Assembly: GCA_942159475.1 (NCBI GenBank)
Contig: OW804099.1
Location: 12,398,119-12,462,118 of the forward strand
Direction of reading: 5' to 3'
Source of the DNA: Sthenelais limicola
Taxonomy: Eukaryota > Annelida > Polychaeta > Phyllodocida > Sigalionidae
Length of the DNA stretch: 64,000 bases
Part shown: piece after piece, positions 8,851 through 20,800 of the stretch
How positions within the stretch are numbered: position 1 is the stretch's first letter
Layout of the letters: each line of letters begins with the position of its first letter
Notes under the pieces: model-generated
What the model was told of the DNA's origin: nothing
Seen by the model: the letters and a program-made list of their open reading frames with translations, nothing else
Databases searched by the model: none
Position numbers and translations under genes: made by a program

Positions 8851-10712
8851 AAAACTCTCACCCGGGCAAGTGTCCATTTTCGTGACATTCCTTGTAATAG
8901 AACATAAGGGTAGTATATCACACCATATAGACAAACTAACAAACACAGACAATAGAGACCTTTGCTTTGTGATGTTATGGTTAAGAAGTAAAGCCGCGAG
9001 ATTAATTTGGGTGTGGTGTCTTAGGCTATGTACTTGTATTATATAAGTATGGAATCTTTTTCTCATTTTCAATGCTGCCCACCACCCCAACCCCCGGCTG
9101 CCCCTCTAATAATACACATGCCTCACCCTAGCTGACACGTAGAGTGGCGCCACCTAGCTGGTGAGTCTGAAGATAAACGTCTTATTTCGTATGATCTTGA
9201 CGATTTGGCGTCAAAAGTGGCCATATTTATGGCCTATAGGTCATACCGCTTAAGATTTTAACCACGCCCACTTTATCTAGAACTACCAGCTAATAACTCG
9301 ACTCTGGTTCGATCGTGTGAAACTCTTATTTCCCGACTTCCAATCGACCCAAATGTCTCCAGGCCTAGGGAAAATGCATAGACTTGGGTTACCTCCAATA
9401 CAACAGGGTCTTTCTGGTATAACAAGTGAGAAATAACTGATTCCCCAACCCCTATATGCTAAAGCTGTTGATCAATGCTTATGCTATATGTGAGCGCGAC
9501 CACTACTAGGGCGCCGCCTTGTGTGAACAGACATTTTACCCTGCGTACGGCCACATGGTATCCTCGGTACCAGGCTCGGCATACGTTCGGGTAAACTCGG
9601 AGAATATGATTTCTGACCCTCCCACCAGGTAGCGTCACCGTATGATGTGCAAAACATGGGCGATGACACCGATGTTTTGCACGTAGATATAATAATAAAA
9701 TAAAACGATTTTGGAGGTTGGTGGGCGGGATGGCGAAGCCTTTTTAAATAGCCTAAAGTTTCATTATCCGCCAAACACTATAATATCCTAGTTAATTTAA
9801 GAGTTCTTTGTTGTGACGATAGTCTATCCTGGTGCCACTCACCACCTGGATAACCCTGTAGTCAACCTCGGGGTATATGTCTTAGCCAAGATGGCAGGAT
9901 AGGTTTCAATAAAGGTGTTTTAAAAAGAAACAAATGTTTAAGGAGGAAATAAAAATATTACAATACAAACAATACCCAGCGCTGAAGCTATACACCTATA
10001 ATTCAATTATGAGCCGGGCGCAGGGGTTCAAGGATCTTGGCTATGATTAGGCCGAACGAACAAATACTGCAGGTGTGTTTCCGATTTATCTGTCTGAAAC
10101 CTAGGTAGGGGGTGGTTGTAACCTTTTTAAAATTCATTTATAGGAAACCACCTCCAGGAACTGGAAACAATGTCTATTTTATAACAATAGTTGTTTTAAA
10201 CAAGTGAAAGGTGCTTATTTACAGTTCCTGAAAACCTGTTTTCCTGCTTTTATTAGCTTTAAAATGAAAAAAAAATCAAAATGTTTAGGTGGGGGACGGT
10301 GTTTCTAGGTTGGAGGGGGTTGGGGGGTTGGGGTAAATAGGTAACACATCTATATTCTGTTGGCCTAAGCCGATCACCCCCCTCCCCCCACCCGGTGCGA
10401 TACAATGGTGTCACCAACTACACTCCCTCCCTCCCTCCATGTAATAGGTTCCATGAACCTGTTGGTCTGTAAATAACCTATAACCCACGACTTTCTCTCC
10501 CTCCATCTCTAGCCCCTCGCCCCCTCCTTTTCCTACGAGAATACACTAGAGAATAAAAGCACTGTATTACCTCTCACCATGCAATAGGTGGCCATTTGTA
10601 CGAGAGCACTGGACGCAAAGGACCTCAGGTAGGGGACGATACTGTTGCTAGGCCTTCATCATCTCTTGTAAGACTCGTTGATGATGATTAATATTGATTA
10701 TACTAATTCAGT
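8851..10712. other. Intergenic sequence, no gene recognised
   Basis: No ORF has a recognisable product. Visible features are a G-rich stretch at about 10305-10336 (three or more runs of four to six G separated by TT, possible G-quadruplex), a C-rich stretch at about 10377-10392, short CCCTC runs at 10428-10437, and an AATAAA at about 9909. The small ORFs here look like chance. Confidence 0.5.
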
Positions 10713-10713
10713 G

Positions 10714-10950
10714 AAGGGTCAGATTTCAGAAAATGCACATTTTGCATATCAACACATTCAATAAATGCTGCTAAATTAGGCTGAAAAATACTAAATACTC
10801 GGTGTAAGTGAATATATTTGCTATAACGTTGATTAAAAGTATCAGTTTTGCTATGCTAAACTGTATTTTGAAGCCACTTTTCGTCTTAAATATTGGTTAT
10901 TTAAGAGGATTGGTGAAGGTGAATTGTACATTTTCTGAAAATCTGATCCT
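10714..10950 (+). mobile_element. MITE family A, copy 1
   Basis: A ~235-bp element with terminal inverted repeats. The left end reads GGGTCAGATTTCAGAAAATG and the right end reads CATTTTCTGAAAATCTGA. The interior (TGCTAAATTAGGCTGAAAAAT, then GTTATTTAAGAGGATTGGTG) recurs in four other places in this window, which defines the family. No coding capacity. Such elements are moved by a transposase supplied elsewhere. Confidence 0.75.
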
Positions 10951-10999
10951 GTAATAGTATGTACTAGTAACTAATAACTAGGATATACTATGTAATAAT

Positions 11000-11460
11000 A
11001 ATAATAGATTTTTATTTCCAGATCACATTTACAACAATTGTCATACAATGTAGAATTAAAAGAGAGAAACCTATGGAAAGAGGAATAATCTCTGTGACAG
11101 TCACAGCTCTTCCGAATATCCCTTAAAGATTGTGTTTTACTTGGCTATCCCTATTATTTGTACCTCTATTTCTAGCTAAATATAGACAGTGTCTATTATT
11201 GGACCCATGTACTATGGGTGAGACGTTTTATAACCCAGTAGTCCCCCCGGCTGGCTAGGTGGAAGGAAGCACGTAGAGACACAGGAGTGGGTTCAGTGGG
11301 ACGAAAGGCTTTTAGGCCAACCTCCCCTTTATTCAACTTGAAACAATTCAAATAGTGAAAAACAAAACATTTTCAAACAAGTGTGCAGTAGTAAGGTAGC
11401 TAGTAGAATGAGCGAGTGCCCCGAACCGGGGTTCACACGTCTGGCTACAGAGTCAATGAT
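11000..11460 (-). repeat. Probable minus-oriented retroposon tails
   Basis: An (ATA/TAA)n run at about 10997-11010 followed by TTTTTATTTCCAG resembles the 3' tail of a minus-strand LINE or SINE. Similar junctions occur near 21040, 29690 and 52798. At about 11328, CTTTATT (minus AATAAAG) marks another possible reversed transcript end. The family was not identified. Confidence 0.3.
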
Positions 11461-11468
11461 TGGACGGT

Positions 11469-11923
11469 GATTGATAGGTGATCACACCCTCGTCACCTAC
11501 GACCTCAACTGCAGTTACCAGCATTCAAAATGGCGGAAGGTGGGTTCCCATTAGAACAAACAATGTTGGTTTTTACCTAACAAAAGCCGTTTTCAGTAGC
11601 TGTCATGTTCTGTGGGTGTTTACTATAGTTGCATTTAGGTTCGAGTGTTATCAGATACATGTATCTGAACCCATCACAATGGTGTCATACCTAAAAGGAA
11701 GAGATCTTTCGATTCAATTTGTTATATAAAGTATTTTTAAGCAAGATTTCAAAGAAAATCATCAGTGCCAACAACAACAACAGGAAGACCTTAATTGCGA
11801 GAGGCTGGTGTCCCTTTCTCAAGCATGTAACTGTCTTATCAGAATAAAAATATGATATATATATATATAATGCTGGTAACTGCAGTTGGGGTCGTAGGTG
11901 CCGAGGGTGTGGTGATTGGCAAT
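11469..11923. repeat. Inverted repeat (arms 11469-11525 and 11869-11923) flanking a LINE 3' tail
   Basis: The left arm contains CACCTACGACCTCAACTGCA and continues through GTTACCAGCATT. The right arm is its reverse complement with a few mismatches (about 55 bp, roughly 90% by eye). The 340-bp spacer ends with a short stretch similar to the 3' end of the NADAR LINE: GAGAGG.TGGTGTCC, then TCAGAATAAAAATATGATAT and a (TA)n run, matching about 49458-49532. Confidence 0.55.
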
Positions 11924-11929
11924 TCACAA

Positions 11930-12280
11930 GCCCCTTTGACTCTGGTTATAATCTCCTCCGCTGAGGTAGCTTGAGGAGGGTAATAATCTTCTACCGACCA
12001 AGCTCTACTGGTTAATTGCACTCTACCTTTACACGCACGGGTCACAACTAGTCTCTAGAACAGACCCACTATCCACAGGGTGAGCGAGGGTCCAGCTTCA
12101 TGGACTAGGGTCACAACGTTCCTAATCAATTATGTTTTATTTTTGTCTAAATATTTCTATTGGCCAGACATTTAACAAATTATCAAAATACGCATAACTA
12201 ACTATTGTGGTTGTTTTCGTGGGTTGCTATATCGCCGCCCAACATTACAAACAAGATTCCTTACTATAATTAATATATCT
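11930..12280. other. Non-coding, with a minus-oriented retroposon tail
   Basis: No gene is seen. The stretch at 12133-12200 (GGCCAGACATTTAACAAATT, then ATCAAAATACGCAT, preceded by a T-rich run) is related to 15625-15680 and 39300-39350. This suggests three copies of one retroposon 3' end in minus orientation. Confidence 0.4.
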
Positions 12281-12520
12281 CATATGGGTCAGATTTTCAG
12301 AAAATGTACAATTGGCATCTCTACACATTTAGTAAATTCTCCTAAAATAGGCTGAAAAATCATGAATACCGGGTATATCTGATTATATATGGTATCACAT
12401 TGATATCAAGTGTGAGTTCTGTTATGTTAAACTGCGTTTTGAAGCTGATTTTTTGTCTTAAATGTGGGTTATTTGAGAGGATTGGTGAAGGCGAATTGTA
12501 CATTTTCTGAAAATCTGTAA
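12281..12520 (+). mobile_element. MITE family A, copy 2
   Basis: A full-length member starting CATATGGGTCAGATTTTCAG, with the same interior landmarks and orientation as the copy at 10714. The right end AATTGTACATTTTCTGAAAA is followed by a decayed terminus. The lengths of the two copies agree (about 235-240 bp). Confidence 0.75.
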
Positions 12521-12957
12521 ACCCTCATCACAAATACATCCCATCCAGAACAACATCCTATACAAGTGTATGTTAATTACACAAGCATTCCCACCTAACC
12601 TAGTCAATCGTTGATCAAATCTATACAAGTAGACTCGTCCATTCAGTTTACAGTCAGTCGTTATACAAGTCATTATGTGTCCAGTAGCTAGCATCACCGC
12701 AATTAGATCCATATTAAACACACTGTAGGCAATTAAAAACAAACAGTTAATCATATGCTAACCTCTGCTAACGTTTGATAGACATCGTATACTACACACT
12801 TCTGAACAGTGTTTACCAATAATAGCCAACTCTCTCTATATATAATATAATCGTGCTTGCATTTCATACTTGGCTGTTGTTGGTGCGAAATGCGGAATGG
12901 GCTTGTTTGAAGTCCAGGCAGTCTGCATGTACCCAATAGTATATCACTAGTATAGTC
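12521..12957. other. Intergenic, nothing recognised
   Basis: No gene, RNA or repeat could be supported here. The short minus-strand ORFs have no recognisable domain. Confidence 0.5.
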
Positions 12958-14034
12958 ATGATCTCCTGTCCCCTTCCCCACTCTCTCTCCCTCTCTCTCC
13001 CTCTCCTCTCCCCTTCCCTTCTCTCTGCCTCTCTCTCTCTCTGTCTCTCTCCCTCCCTCTCCTCTCCCCTTCCCTTCTCTCTTTCCCTCCCTCCCTCTCC
13101 TCTCCCCTTTCCTTCTCTCTGCCTCTCTCTCTGTCTCTCTCCCTCCCTCTCCTCTCCCCTTCCCTTCTCTCTCCCTCTCTCTCCCTCTCCCCCTCCCTCT
13201 CCTCTCCCCTTCCCCCTCTCTCCCTCTCTCTGTGATTCTCTCTCCCTCTCACCCTCCCTCTCCTGTCCCCTTCCCCCCTCCCCCTCTCCCCCCTCTCTCT
13301 CCCTCTTTCCGCCCTTCCCCCCTCTCTCCTCCCTCTGCCTTTCTCTAGCTTCCTCTCTCTCCCTGCTCCCCTCCACCCTCTTTCTGCCTCTCTCTCTCCC
13401 TGCTCCCCTCCACCCCTCTTTCTGCCTCTCTCACTCCCTGCTCCCCGCTCTCTTTCTGCCTCTCTCTCTCCCTGCTCCCCTCCACCCCTCTTTCTGCCTC
13501 TCTCTCTCCCTGCTCCCCTCCACCCCTCTTTCTGCCTCTCTCTCTCCCTGCTCCCCTCCACCCCTCTTTCTGCCTCTCTCTCTCCCTGCTCCCCGCTCTC
13601 TTTCTGCCTCTCTCTCTCTCCCTGCTCCCATTCACCCCTCTTTCTGCCTCTCTCTCTCCCTGCTCCCCGCTCTCTTTCTGCCTCTCTCTCTCTCCCTGCT
13701 CCCCTTCACCCCTCTTTCTGCCTCTCTCTCTCCCTGCTCCCCTCCACCCCTCTTTCTGCCTCTCTCTATCCCTCACTCCCCTCCACCCCTCTTTCTGCCT
13801 CTCTCTCTCCCTGCTCCCCTCCACCCCTCTTTCTGCCTCTCTCTCTCCCTGCTCCCCGCTCTCTTTCTGCCTCTCTCTCTCTCCCTGCTCCCCTTCACCC
13901 CTCTTTCTGCCTCTCTCTCTCCCTGCTCCCCTCCACCCCTCTTTCTGCCTCTCTCTATCCCTCACTCCCCTCCACCCCTCTTTCTGCCTCTCTCTATCCC
14001 TCTCTCCCCGCTCTCTTTCTCTCTATCTCTATGA
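12958..14034 (+). repeat. 1.08-kb homopyrimidine (C/T) tract with internal ~40-bp tandem units
   Basis: The plus strand is almost purely C and T. From about 13360 to 13990 it is built from repeats of about 40 bp (CCCTGCTCCCCTCCACCCCT followed by CTTTCTGCCTCTCTCTCT) with shorter variants. The overlapping long ORFs on both strands (Ser/Leu/Pro-rich and Arg/Glu/Gly-rich) come from this composition and are not genes. Mirror-symmetric polypurine/polypyrimidine tracts of this size can adopt triplex (H-DNA) structures. Confidence 0.9.
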
Positions 14035-14189
14035 AATGATTATATCTTAGGATGGAGATTGATTGATTGAAAAATGTTTATTCTGTGAAAAGCATATTAC
14101 ATCATCAATGATGCTATTTGCAGTGCTTCCAGATGACATTATGTATGACAACTTAAAGAAGCAAAGACGTTATAATAGCATACACAATA

Positions 14190-14665
14190 TCATGCGATGT
14201 GCTACAGCAAAATGACCCTGCAAGTCGCAAAAACCGCAAAAGTCGCAAAAATTGATATTTTTCAAACTGATATATTCACAAGATTTCTTTGTAGGAATGT
14301 TATCATTTTGGGGGTCTCTGCCACTTCAACCGTATGTGCACTAAAATAAATCTTCTATAGTATATTTAGCTATTCTACTAGTAAATCCATCCAGAAGAAG
14401 AAGAAGAAGAAGAGGGAAAAAAGTCGCCCGAAACGTCGATCCCACCTTATATTATTGAATAAATCTACTCAAAACAAACTTTCAGTGTCCCTAATATGTT
14501 ATAGGAGTTGACTTCACATCAATTTGAATTATAGAAATAAATATTATACGTCCTAATGTTTACCATAATTAGAATCGCCTTGATCTCACATTTTCAATAA
14601 TGATGATATCTCAAAAATCCATTTTTTGCGACTTGTGACTCATTTTCCTGGAACACAATATCAAT
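14190..14665 (+). mobile_element. MITE family B, copy 1 (diverged, carries an insertion)
   Basis: The left end contains AAGTCGCAAAA (twice) and the right end reads TTTTGCGACTTGTGACTCAT then TTTCCTGGAACA, the terminal repeat shared with copies at 16500 and 20500. Inside lies an (AAG)n run followed by AAGTCGCCCGAAACGTCGAT and AATAAA at about 14456, which looks like a separate retroposon-type insertion. Confidence 0.5.
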
Positions 14666-14766
14666 TTAATTTCACTCTGCACAAGTGAGGGACATCTCAC
14701 ATTCATTCATCACCGGAATCACTTATCACATATATTACACAGGGAAAAAGTCAATTGGAAGTGGAA

Positions 14767-14882
14767 ATGGGGAAGCAGACCGGAGAAAACCAAACGTTAA
14801 TTGATAAGAAGGAGGACCAATATGGAAGGACTGATGACCTGCCCTACGATACAGCTGGTATCTTCAGCACAGTGTTCTATGT
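14767..14882 (+). CDS. ABCC-like coding exon 1 (start codon)
   Basis: ATG at 14767 opens MGKQTGENQTLIDKKEDQ and continues to PYDTAGIFSTVFYV. The PYDTAGIFS segment matches the N-terminal (P.DnAGlfS) signature of short ABCC transporters. The donor is GT|GTGAGT (phase 2 split of a Val codon). An AG at about 14751 (ATTACACAG) could mark an upstream 5'-UTR intron. The start choice is the first in-frame ATG and is fairly secure. Confidence 0.75.
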
Positions 14883-17800
14883 GTGAGTATATTTATACAT
14901 GCATTTATTGATTTATTGAGTATATTTATACATGCATTTATTGATTAAAGCCCATAAAATCTACATTCAGATGATATAGTAGAGGAGCAGATCCTAAAAT
15001 TTGGGATTTTTATCTCCGGCTTCGCATACTGGTGTAAGATACTTGTGTATACGATATAAAAACTCTATCTATAAAACCTGCTGAGTTATGGCTCCATATG
15101 TCTAAAAACTGTAAAGATGTTATTTTTGGTGACCTTGACCTTTGACCTTTGACCTCAAATAGAATAGACATGCCGACAGGTCTGGAGGTCGAGAATGCCC
15201 GAACCACAAAATACAGTGTCTCTAGAATCCAAAACCAGTGCAATGTCGAGTATGTGAAGCCGGCGATAAAAATCCCAAATTTTAGGATCTGCTCCTCTAC
15301 TAATATCAATAACATCGATCTGTCATGAATATTTAATTTAATTTTATTTAAGTTTGTGGATGTTGTTCTGGTCTGTTTACTTATGCTCCAATTCAAATTT
15401 GCCGGAAACTTACATTGGATGGCATTATGGGAAGCCATTTTGTATCAATATAATTTCATTTAGTTACAATAATCAGAGTAATGCATCTTTTTAAATCAGT
15501 CTAGGGGTATACTTTGTTGTATTTTATGAAAGTATATATACTCATGATCTCTCTTATCTCAACCAAAGGCATGCATAAGTGTATGTGAACAACTTGTCAA
15601 GAAATACATTACACATTATTTTTTTTTAATTTTTATTACTATTACGGCCAAACATTTAATAAGTATATCAAATATGCACATCAACTAGGTTGATACATTA
15701 TAGCGTTGCCTTATATCAGTCACACAATCATGATAAATTAAATATTCATGACAGATCTATGTTATTGATATCGTCTGAAAGTACATTTTATGGGCTTTAA
15801 TCAATTCTATATGAGCTAAGCTCAATGTTTGCTTGCTATCATGAATGTGGGTCATTTAAGATAGCAATTTTGTAATCTGCAAATTTATGCGGAATTTTAA
15901 AATCGCTATATCTTTGCGACCATTTGTTGTAGCGGCATATATTATAGCTCAAAAAATATATAATATAGGAAATATTGTCTAGTCCTATTGGTTTAATATG
16001 AGTTAAGTTGCATGAGAAGTATTCATTGAGTTATAGACAAAAATGTGAAAGTCGGGTCCCCTAGTGGCGAATTGAGGAACTTTCCCCGTGGCAAACTTTG
16101 GTAAACTTTTGACACATTAAAAGGGTATACATGCATAAGGAAAAGGATCCCGCAAAAATAGATACTTTTGCAAGTTACACTACGTATAACAATTTCTCAC
16201 AGATTGCCTGCATGATTATATCTGGACAGCAACTATTATGCCATCGTCTGGATTGTGTTTCGTCCAGGTCATTGATGATGCAATGGTTCTGGACCATGGA
16301 CAAAGTACTATTGATATACCGTTGTGTACCCGGTATACGCTTCCTAATATATACAAGTTTACTCAAATATTCTAAAGTTTTTAAAGGTTCCGGAGATCTA
16401 CAATGAAGACACTTGGAAGCTGGTTAAGTTTCAGAACAGGACTCTCTAATTTAGTACTGCTACTTCCCCCTAGGGTCCCTGTCGCCAGCAGAATATTAAT
16501 TGTGATCCGTTTTAGGAAAATGAGTCATAAGTCGCAAAATATGGATTTTAAGATATCACCATATTTGAAAAGAGGATATCAAGGTGATTCCAATGATAGT
16601 AAACACTAGGGAACCTAACATGTATTCTTATATTTTAAGTTTGATATTTCTTTTTTTGAAAAAGAAGTTTGCAATGTTTCTGGATGGGTAATTACCAGTA
16701 AAGTAAATAAATATACTCCATACGAAGGCCTTCAAAACGCAAGAATATATTATTAGGATGGTATAAGATTGACACAATACCCACTGAGAGATAAAGTTTT
16801 TTTGTTGTTGTTTATTCATTCACGACCATACATGTTTCAGAGATGGGTTGTCTCCTTCCTCAGTGGTATATTTTTTATATATATTATTAATTCAATGTCC
16901 TGAAATTTGCTACACGGATTTATATGACTATATATGCTAAACCCTCTAAAAATCAGAACATTTCAGATCTTGTGAAAAAAACACTAAATATCAATTTTGC
17001 GCCTTGTGACTCATTTTCCTGGAACATATCACAATGTTTGATATGATGTATATTAAAAAATTAATTAAACCGTTACCTTAAGATTTATTAGGCTATCATT
17101 ATAACCATTAGTTATTCATATTCATGAATTATGTTAATTATTGTTATGCCTTGTTACGTCATCATACAAGGCCAAATATGGAACCAGGACCAACAACCAA
17201 GCCTGATTCCATGCTACACTAAACATGAAATATGGAACCAGGACCAACAACCAAGCCTGATTCCATGCTACACTAAACATGAAATATGGAACCAGGACCA
17301 ACAACCAAGCCTGATTCCATGCTACACTAAACATGAAATATGGAACCAGGACCAACAACCAAGCCTGATTCCATGCTACACTAAACATGAAATATGGAAC
17401 CAGGACCAACAACAAGCCTGATTCCCTGCTACACTAAACATGAAATATGGAACCAGGACCAACAACCAAGCCTGATTCCATGCTACACTAAACATGAAAT
17501 ATGGAACCAGGACCAACAACCAATCCTGATTCCATGCTACACTAAACATGAAATATGGAACCAGGACCAACAACCAAGCCTGATTCCATGCTACACTAAA
17601 CATGAAATATGGAACCAGGACCAACAACAAGCCTGATTCCCTGCTACACTAAACATGAAATATGGAACCAGGACCAACAACCAAGCCTGATTCCATGCTA
17701 CACTAAACATGAAATATGGAACCAGGACCAACAACCAATCCTGATTCCATGCTACACTAAACATGAAATATGGAACCAGGACCAACAACCAAGCCTGATT

Positions 17801-20800
17801 CCATGCTACACTAAACATGAAATATGGAACCAGGACCAACAACCAAGCCTGATTCCATGCTACACTAAACATGAAATATGGAACCAGGACCAACAACCAA
17901 GCCTGATTCCATGCTACACTAAACATGAAATATGGAACCAGGACCAACAACCAAGCCTGATTCCATGCTACACTAAACATGAAATATGGAACCAGGACCA
18001 ACAACAAGCCTGATTCCATGCTACACTAAACATGAAATATGGAACCAGGACCAACAACCAAGCCTGATTCCATGCTACACTAAACATGAAATTAACAACG
18101 TCGATTTGCTTTCATTTTGTAAATACGTTGTGTGTGAGAGTAATACATTCTGAACATTAAACTCTGATTGTGAACAACTTGTGCCTTAGAGTTGTTGTAT
18201 TCTTTAATGCACAATTTACATCTTTTAGATACAAGTGTAAAATACAATAAATCACCAATGGTTGGGAGGACTATCATCATCGAGAAAATTAACAATTGCT
18301 TTGTGTCTCTGTGAAATCACTTTGCAGAAATCTCATATATATTACACATTTCATGAAAACTAAATTGTAATATTATTGTTTCAGATGGTTATTCCGCTTT
18401 GTGGTCAAGGCTTTCAAACAGGAGATTACAGAAGATGACCTTTATAAGACAGGACGTGATATGACAGTTAAGGCTAACTCGGAGGCATTTGAAAAGTGAG
18501 TACATGCTAAGAAATATTCCTAGAAATGGGATGAAATTGCGTAGTGCATTTTGTGGATTTCGTAATATTAATTCTACGCAGCAAGAGGCATTGGGATAAC
18601 GCAATGTATGGATTATGCAATCAGTCAAGCGCGCACAAAAGGGAAGGCTTGCCTAGGCATTGTCTTAACTAACACCTCCCATAAGGCTTTCTCTACATAG
18701 CTATATATAACTAGGTGCGAATATGAATCCATATTTCCTTGAAGCATTGTTGCATGAAATAGAGGTATATGGTGAGGAAGTATATCCTACCAGAAATTAA
18801 ATCAAATTATTTCATTATTCTAAATTCCATGATTTATGTTTGCAATTTGTTGTTGTTGTTGTAACGTTTTTATTCTTACATTCAGATAGGTACATCTAGA
18901 TGTTTCCATCAATTTTCGTTTGTATCCTATACATGACTTTCCATATCATACTTTCTACAAAACCATAATTAAAAATAAGATATATTATATTTTCAATGAA
19001 ATAGGTATAAATTCTACATTCCGATAATCAAAATTTATATACAGTATATATAAGTATTAATGTGCTGATACACTGGGTAGTTGAATTATATCACATAGAC
19101 TTTAGAATTATGTTTGACTACGAGTATAACATAGTCTGTTGACTATTGGTGTGCTTACATATGTACCAGTTCATAATCTTAAACTATACATGTGTTAGTA
19201 GTTGGGGCATCCCTATATTATTAGTTCCCTAATTTACTGTGGTTTCCTTAAGGTGCAATTCCCCTGGATCTCTCAGTGGACAATTACTAATAAAGTAACT
19301 AAATATACTCTATGCAATAACCTTCAAAACGCAAGGATATATTCAATGCAATGTCTTGAGATCTGATACACATATTTATATGACTAGGAGGAATAAACCC
19401 TCCAAAAATAGGAACATTCCAACAAAGAAATCCTGTGAAGAATGTGCGGGCATAGAATCGGGTGGTTTATATCGATTCGAATGCCTTGCTGTGACCAACG
19501 AAAATAATTCATTACGGAAGAACTAACCATCCGATTATAAATCTGAAAGTATGGATGTCTTTCTGACATTCATGGGGTTCTGGGATAATTTTTATAGTCA
19601 GATCAGACGCATTTTGAGGGAGTTATGAGCTATCTAAAGCGGAAAGCAATATTCTTGAGTTTTTTTTAGATTGTGACACATTTTCCTGTAACTCATCACA
19701 CATATACCTGGATATATTCGATATAAATTTATTATATTCCTGAAAAAAAATATTCCCTGCTCTTCCTCTCCTTTCCCACCCATCTCTTTCTTACTTTCTT
19801 TCAATTGCAATCTACCTGTCTGCCTCTCCCCCTCTTTCTCTTTCTGTTCTCTGTCTTTCTGTTCTAACACACACTATTAGCATTCAGATTGATTAGTTGA
19901 GGCTATGTTGATTCAGCTGATTCAGTAGTATAATGGTTAGGGCACTTGCTTGTTAATCACAAGTTTGCTAGATTGAACCCAAGCATGGGGAAGTTTTTTC
20001 TCTGTTTGGCATCAGTGGTTCTGCACTAGTGGCCGTCATGCACTAATGGTCGTGCCAGCTTGTCTGGGACTGGCCAGGGCGGCCTATAGGGGTCTTAGGG
20101 ATTAAAACACTTCTCCTAATCCTTTAGCTTTCTTAATATTATATGATTTACGATGTTAGAAATAATGAAGAATAAGGATTAGGCGATTTTTGAAGGAGGA
20201 TTTCCACTAAACCCGCATAAATCTAGGATATCTGTGTTTAAAGTGTAATTAGTTCCCAATCTCCGGATAGAGTGTGTAGTAAAATAGATTGGTGTTAAAC
20301 TATGATTAAACATGGGGCTACTAATAACTAATAACTGATAATGATGATAATAATAATACTTTCATTTGTAGAAGCTGGAACTCCCTCAGTGAGAAGACGA
20401 AAGCAAAGAAGAACAAACTTGTCTGGCACCTGCTGTGGCATTACCGTAGGCCCATGGTGAAAGGGTTCTTACTAACTGTCGTATGGGTGAGTATAAAGTG
20501 TGAGGAAAATGAGTCATAAGTCGCTAAAAATAGATTTTGAGATACCATTAGATTTGAAAAGATGAGATCAAGCTGATTCCAATGATAGTAAACAGTCTAA
20601 TAATCTTATGAGTATTTCTAGATTTTAAGTTTGATATTTTCGTTTTTGAAAAAAAAAGTTTCCAATATTTCTGGGGGTCAATAATTAGTAAAGCAACTAA
20701 ATGTAGTCCATATGAGGACCTTTAAAACGAAGGGATATAATACATAGATTATCCTGAAATTTGATACATCGATTGATATTGCTATAAGTAATACACTCTC

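Larger units (their letters stand above)
14941..15804. mobile_element. Outer MITE-like element with long inverted repeats
   Basis: The left arm starts TTGATTAAAGCCCATAAAAT and the right arm ends ATTTTATGGGCTTTAATCAA. The arms continue for about 80 bp, because GTCATGAATATTTAATTTA near 15333 is the inverse of TAAATTAAATATTCATGAC near 15735. The left arm is interrupted by a second element at 14977-15302. Removing that element restores continuous arm symmetry, which shows the order of insertion. Confidence 0.7.

Noticed and set aside
12864..14034. Ser/Leu/Pro-rich plus-strand ORF and Arg/Glu/Gly-rich minus-strand ORFs
   Set aside because: Pure product of the homopyrimidine tract; no domain and overlapping ORFs in several frames on both strands.
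16756..16880. Hammerhead ribozyme (CTGAGGA ... GAAAC on the minus strand)
   Set aside because: The core has CTGAGGA instead of CTGATGA and no complete three-stem fold was found. A similar C.GAAGAAG ... CGAAACG string at about 14395-14440 also lacks the core. It may be a ribozyme relic but cannot be supported.
17131..18019. Repeat ORFs (IWNQDQQPSLIPCYTKHE and the reverse)
   Set aside because: The 54-bp minisatellite is open on both strands by arithmetic, and single-base deletions break the frame without any sign of selection.
19913..19990. Functional tRNA-Asn gene
   Set aside because: A- and B-box-like motifs are present, but the anticodon and acceptor stems do not pair and a SINE-like body follows.
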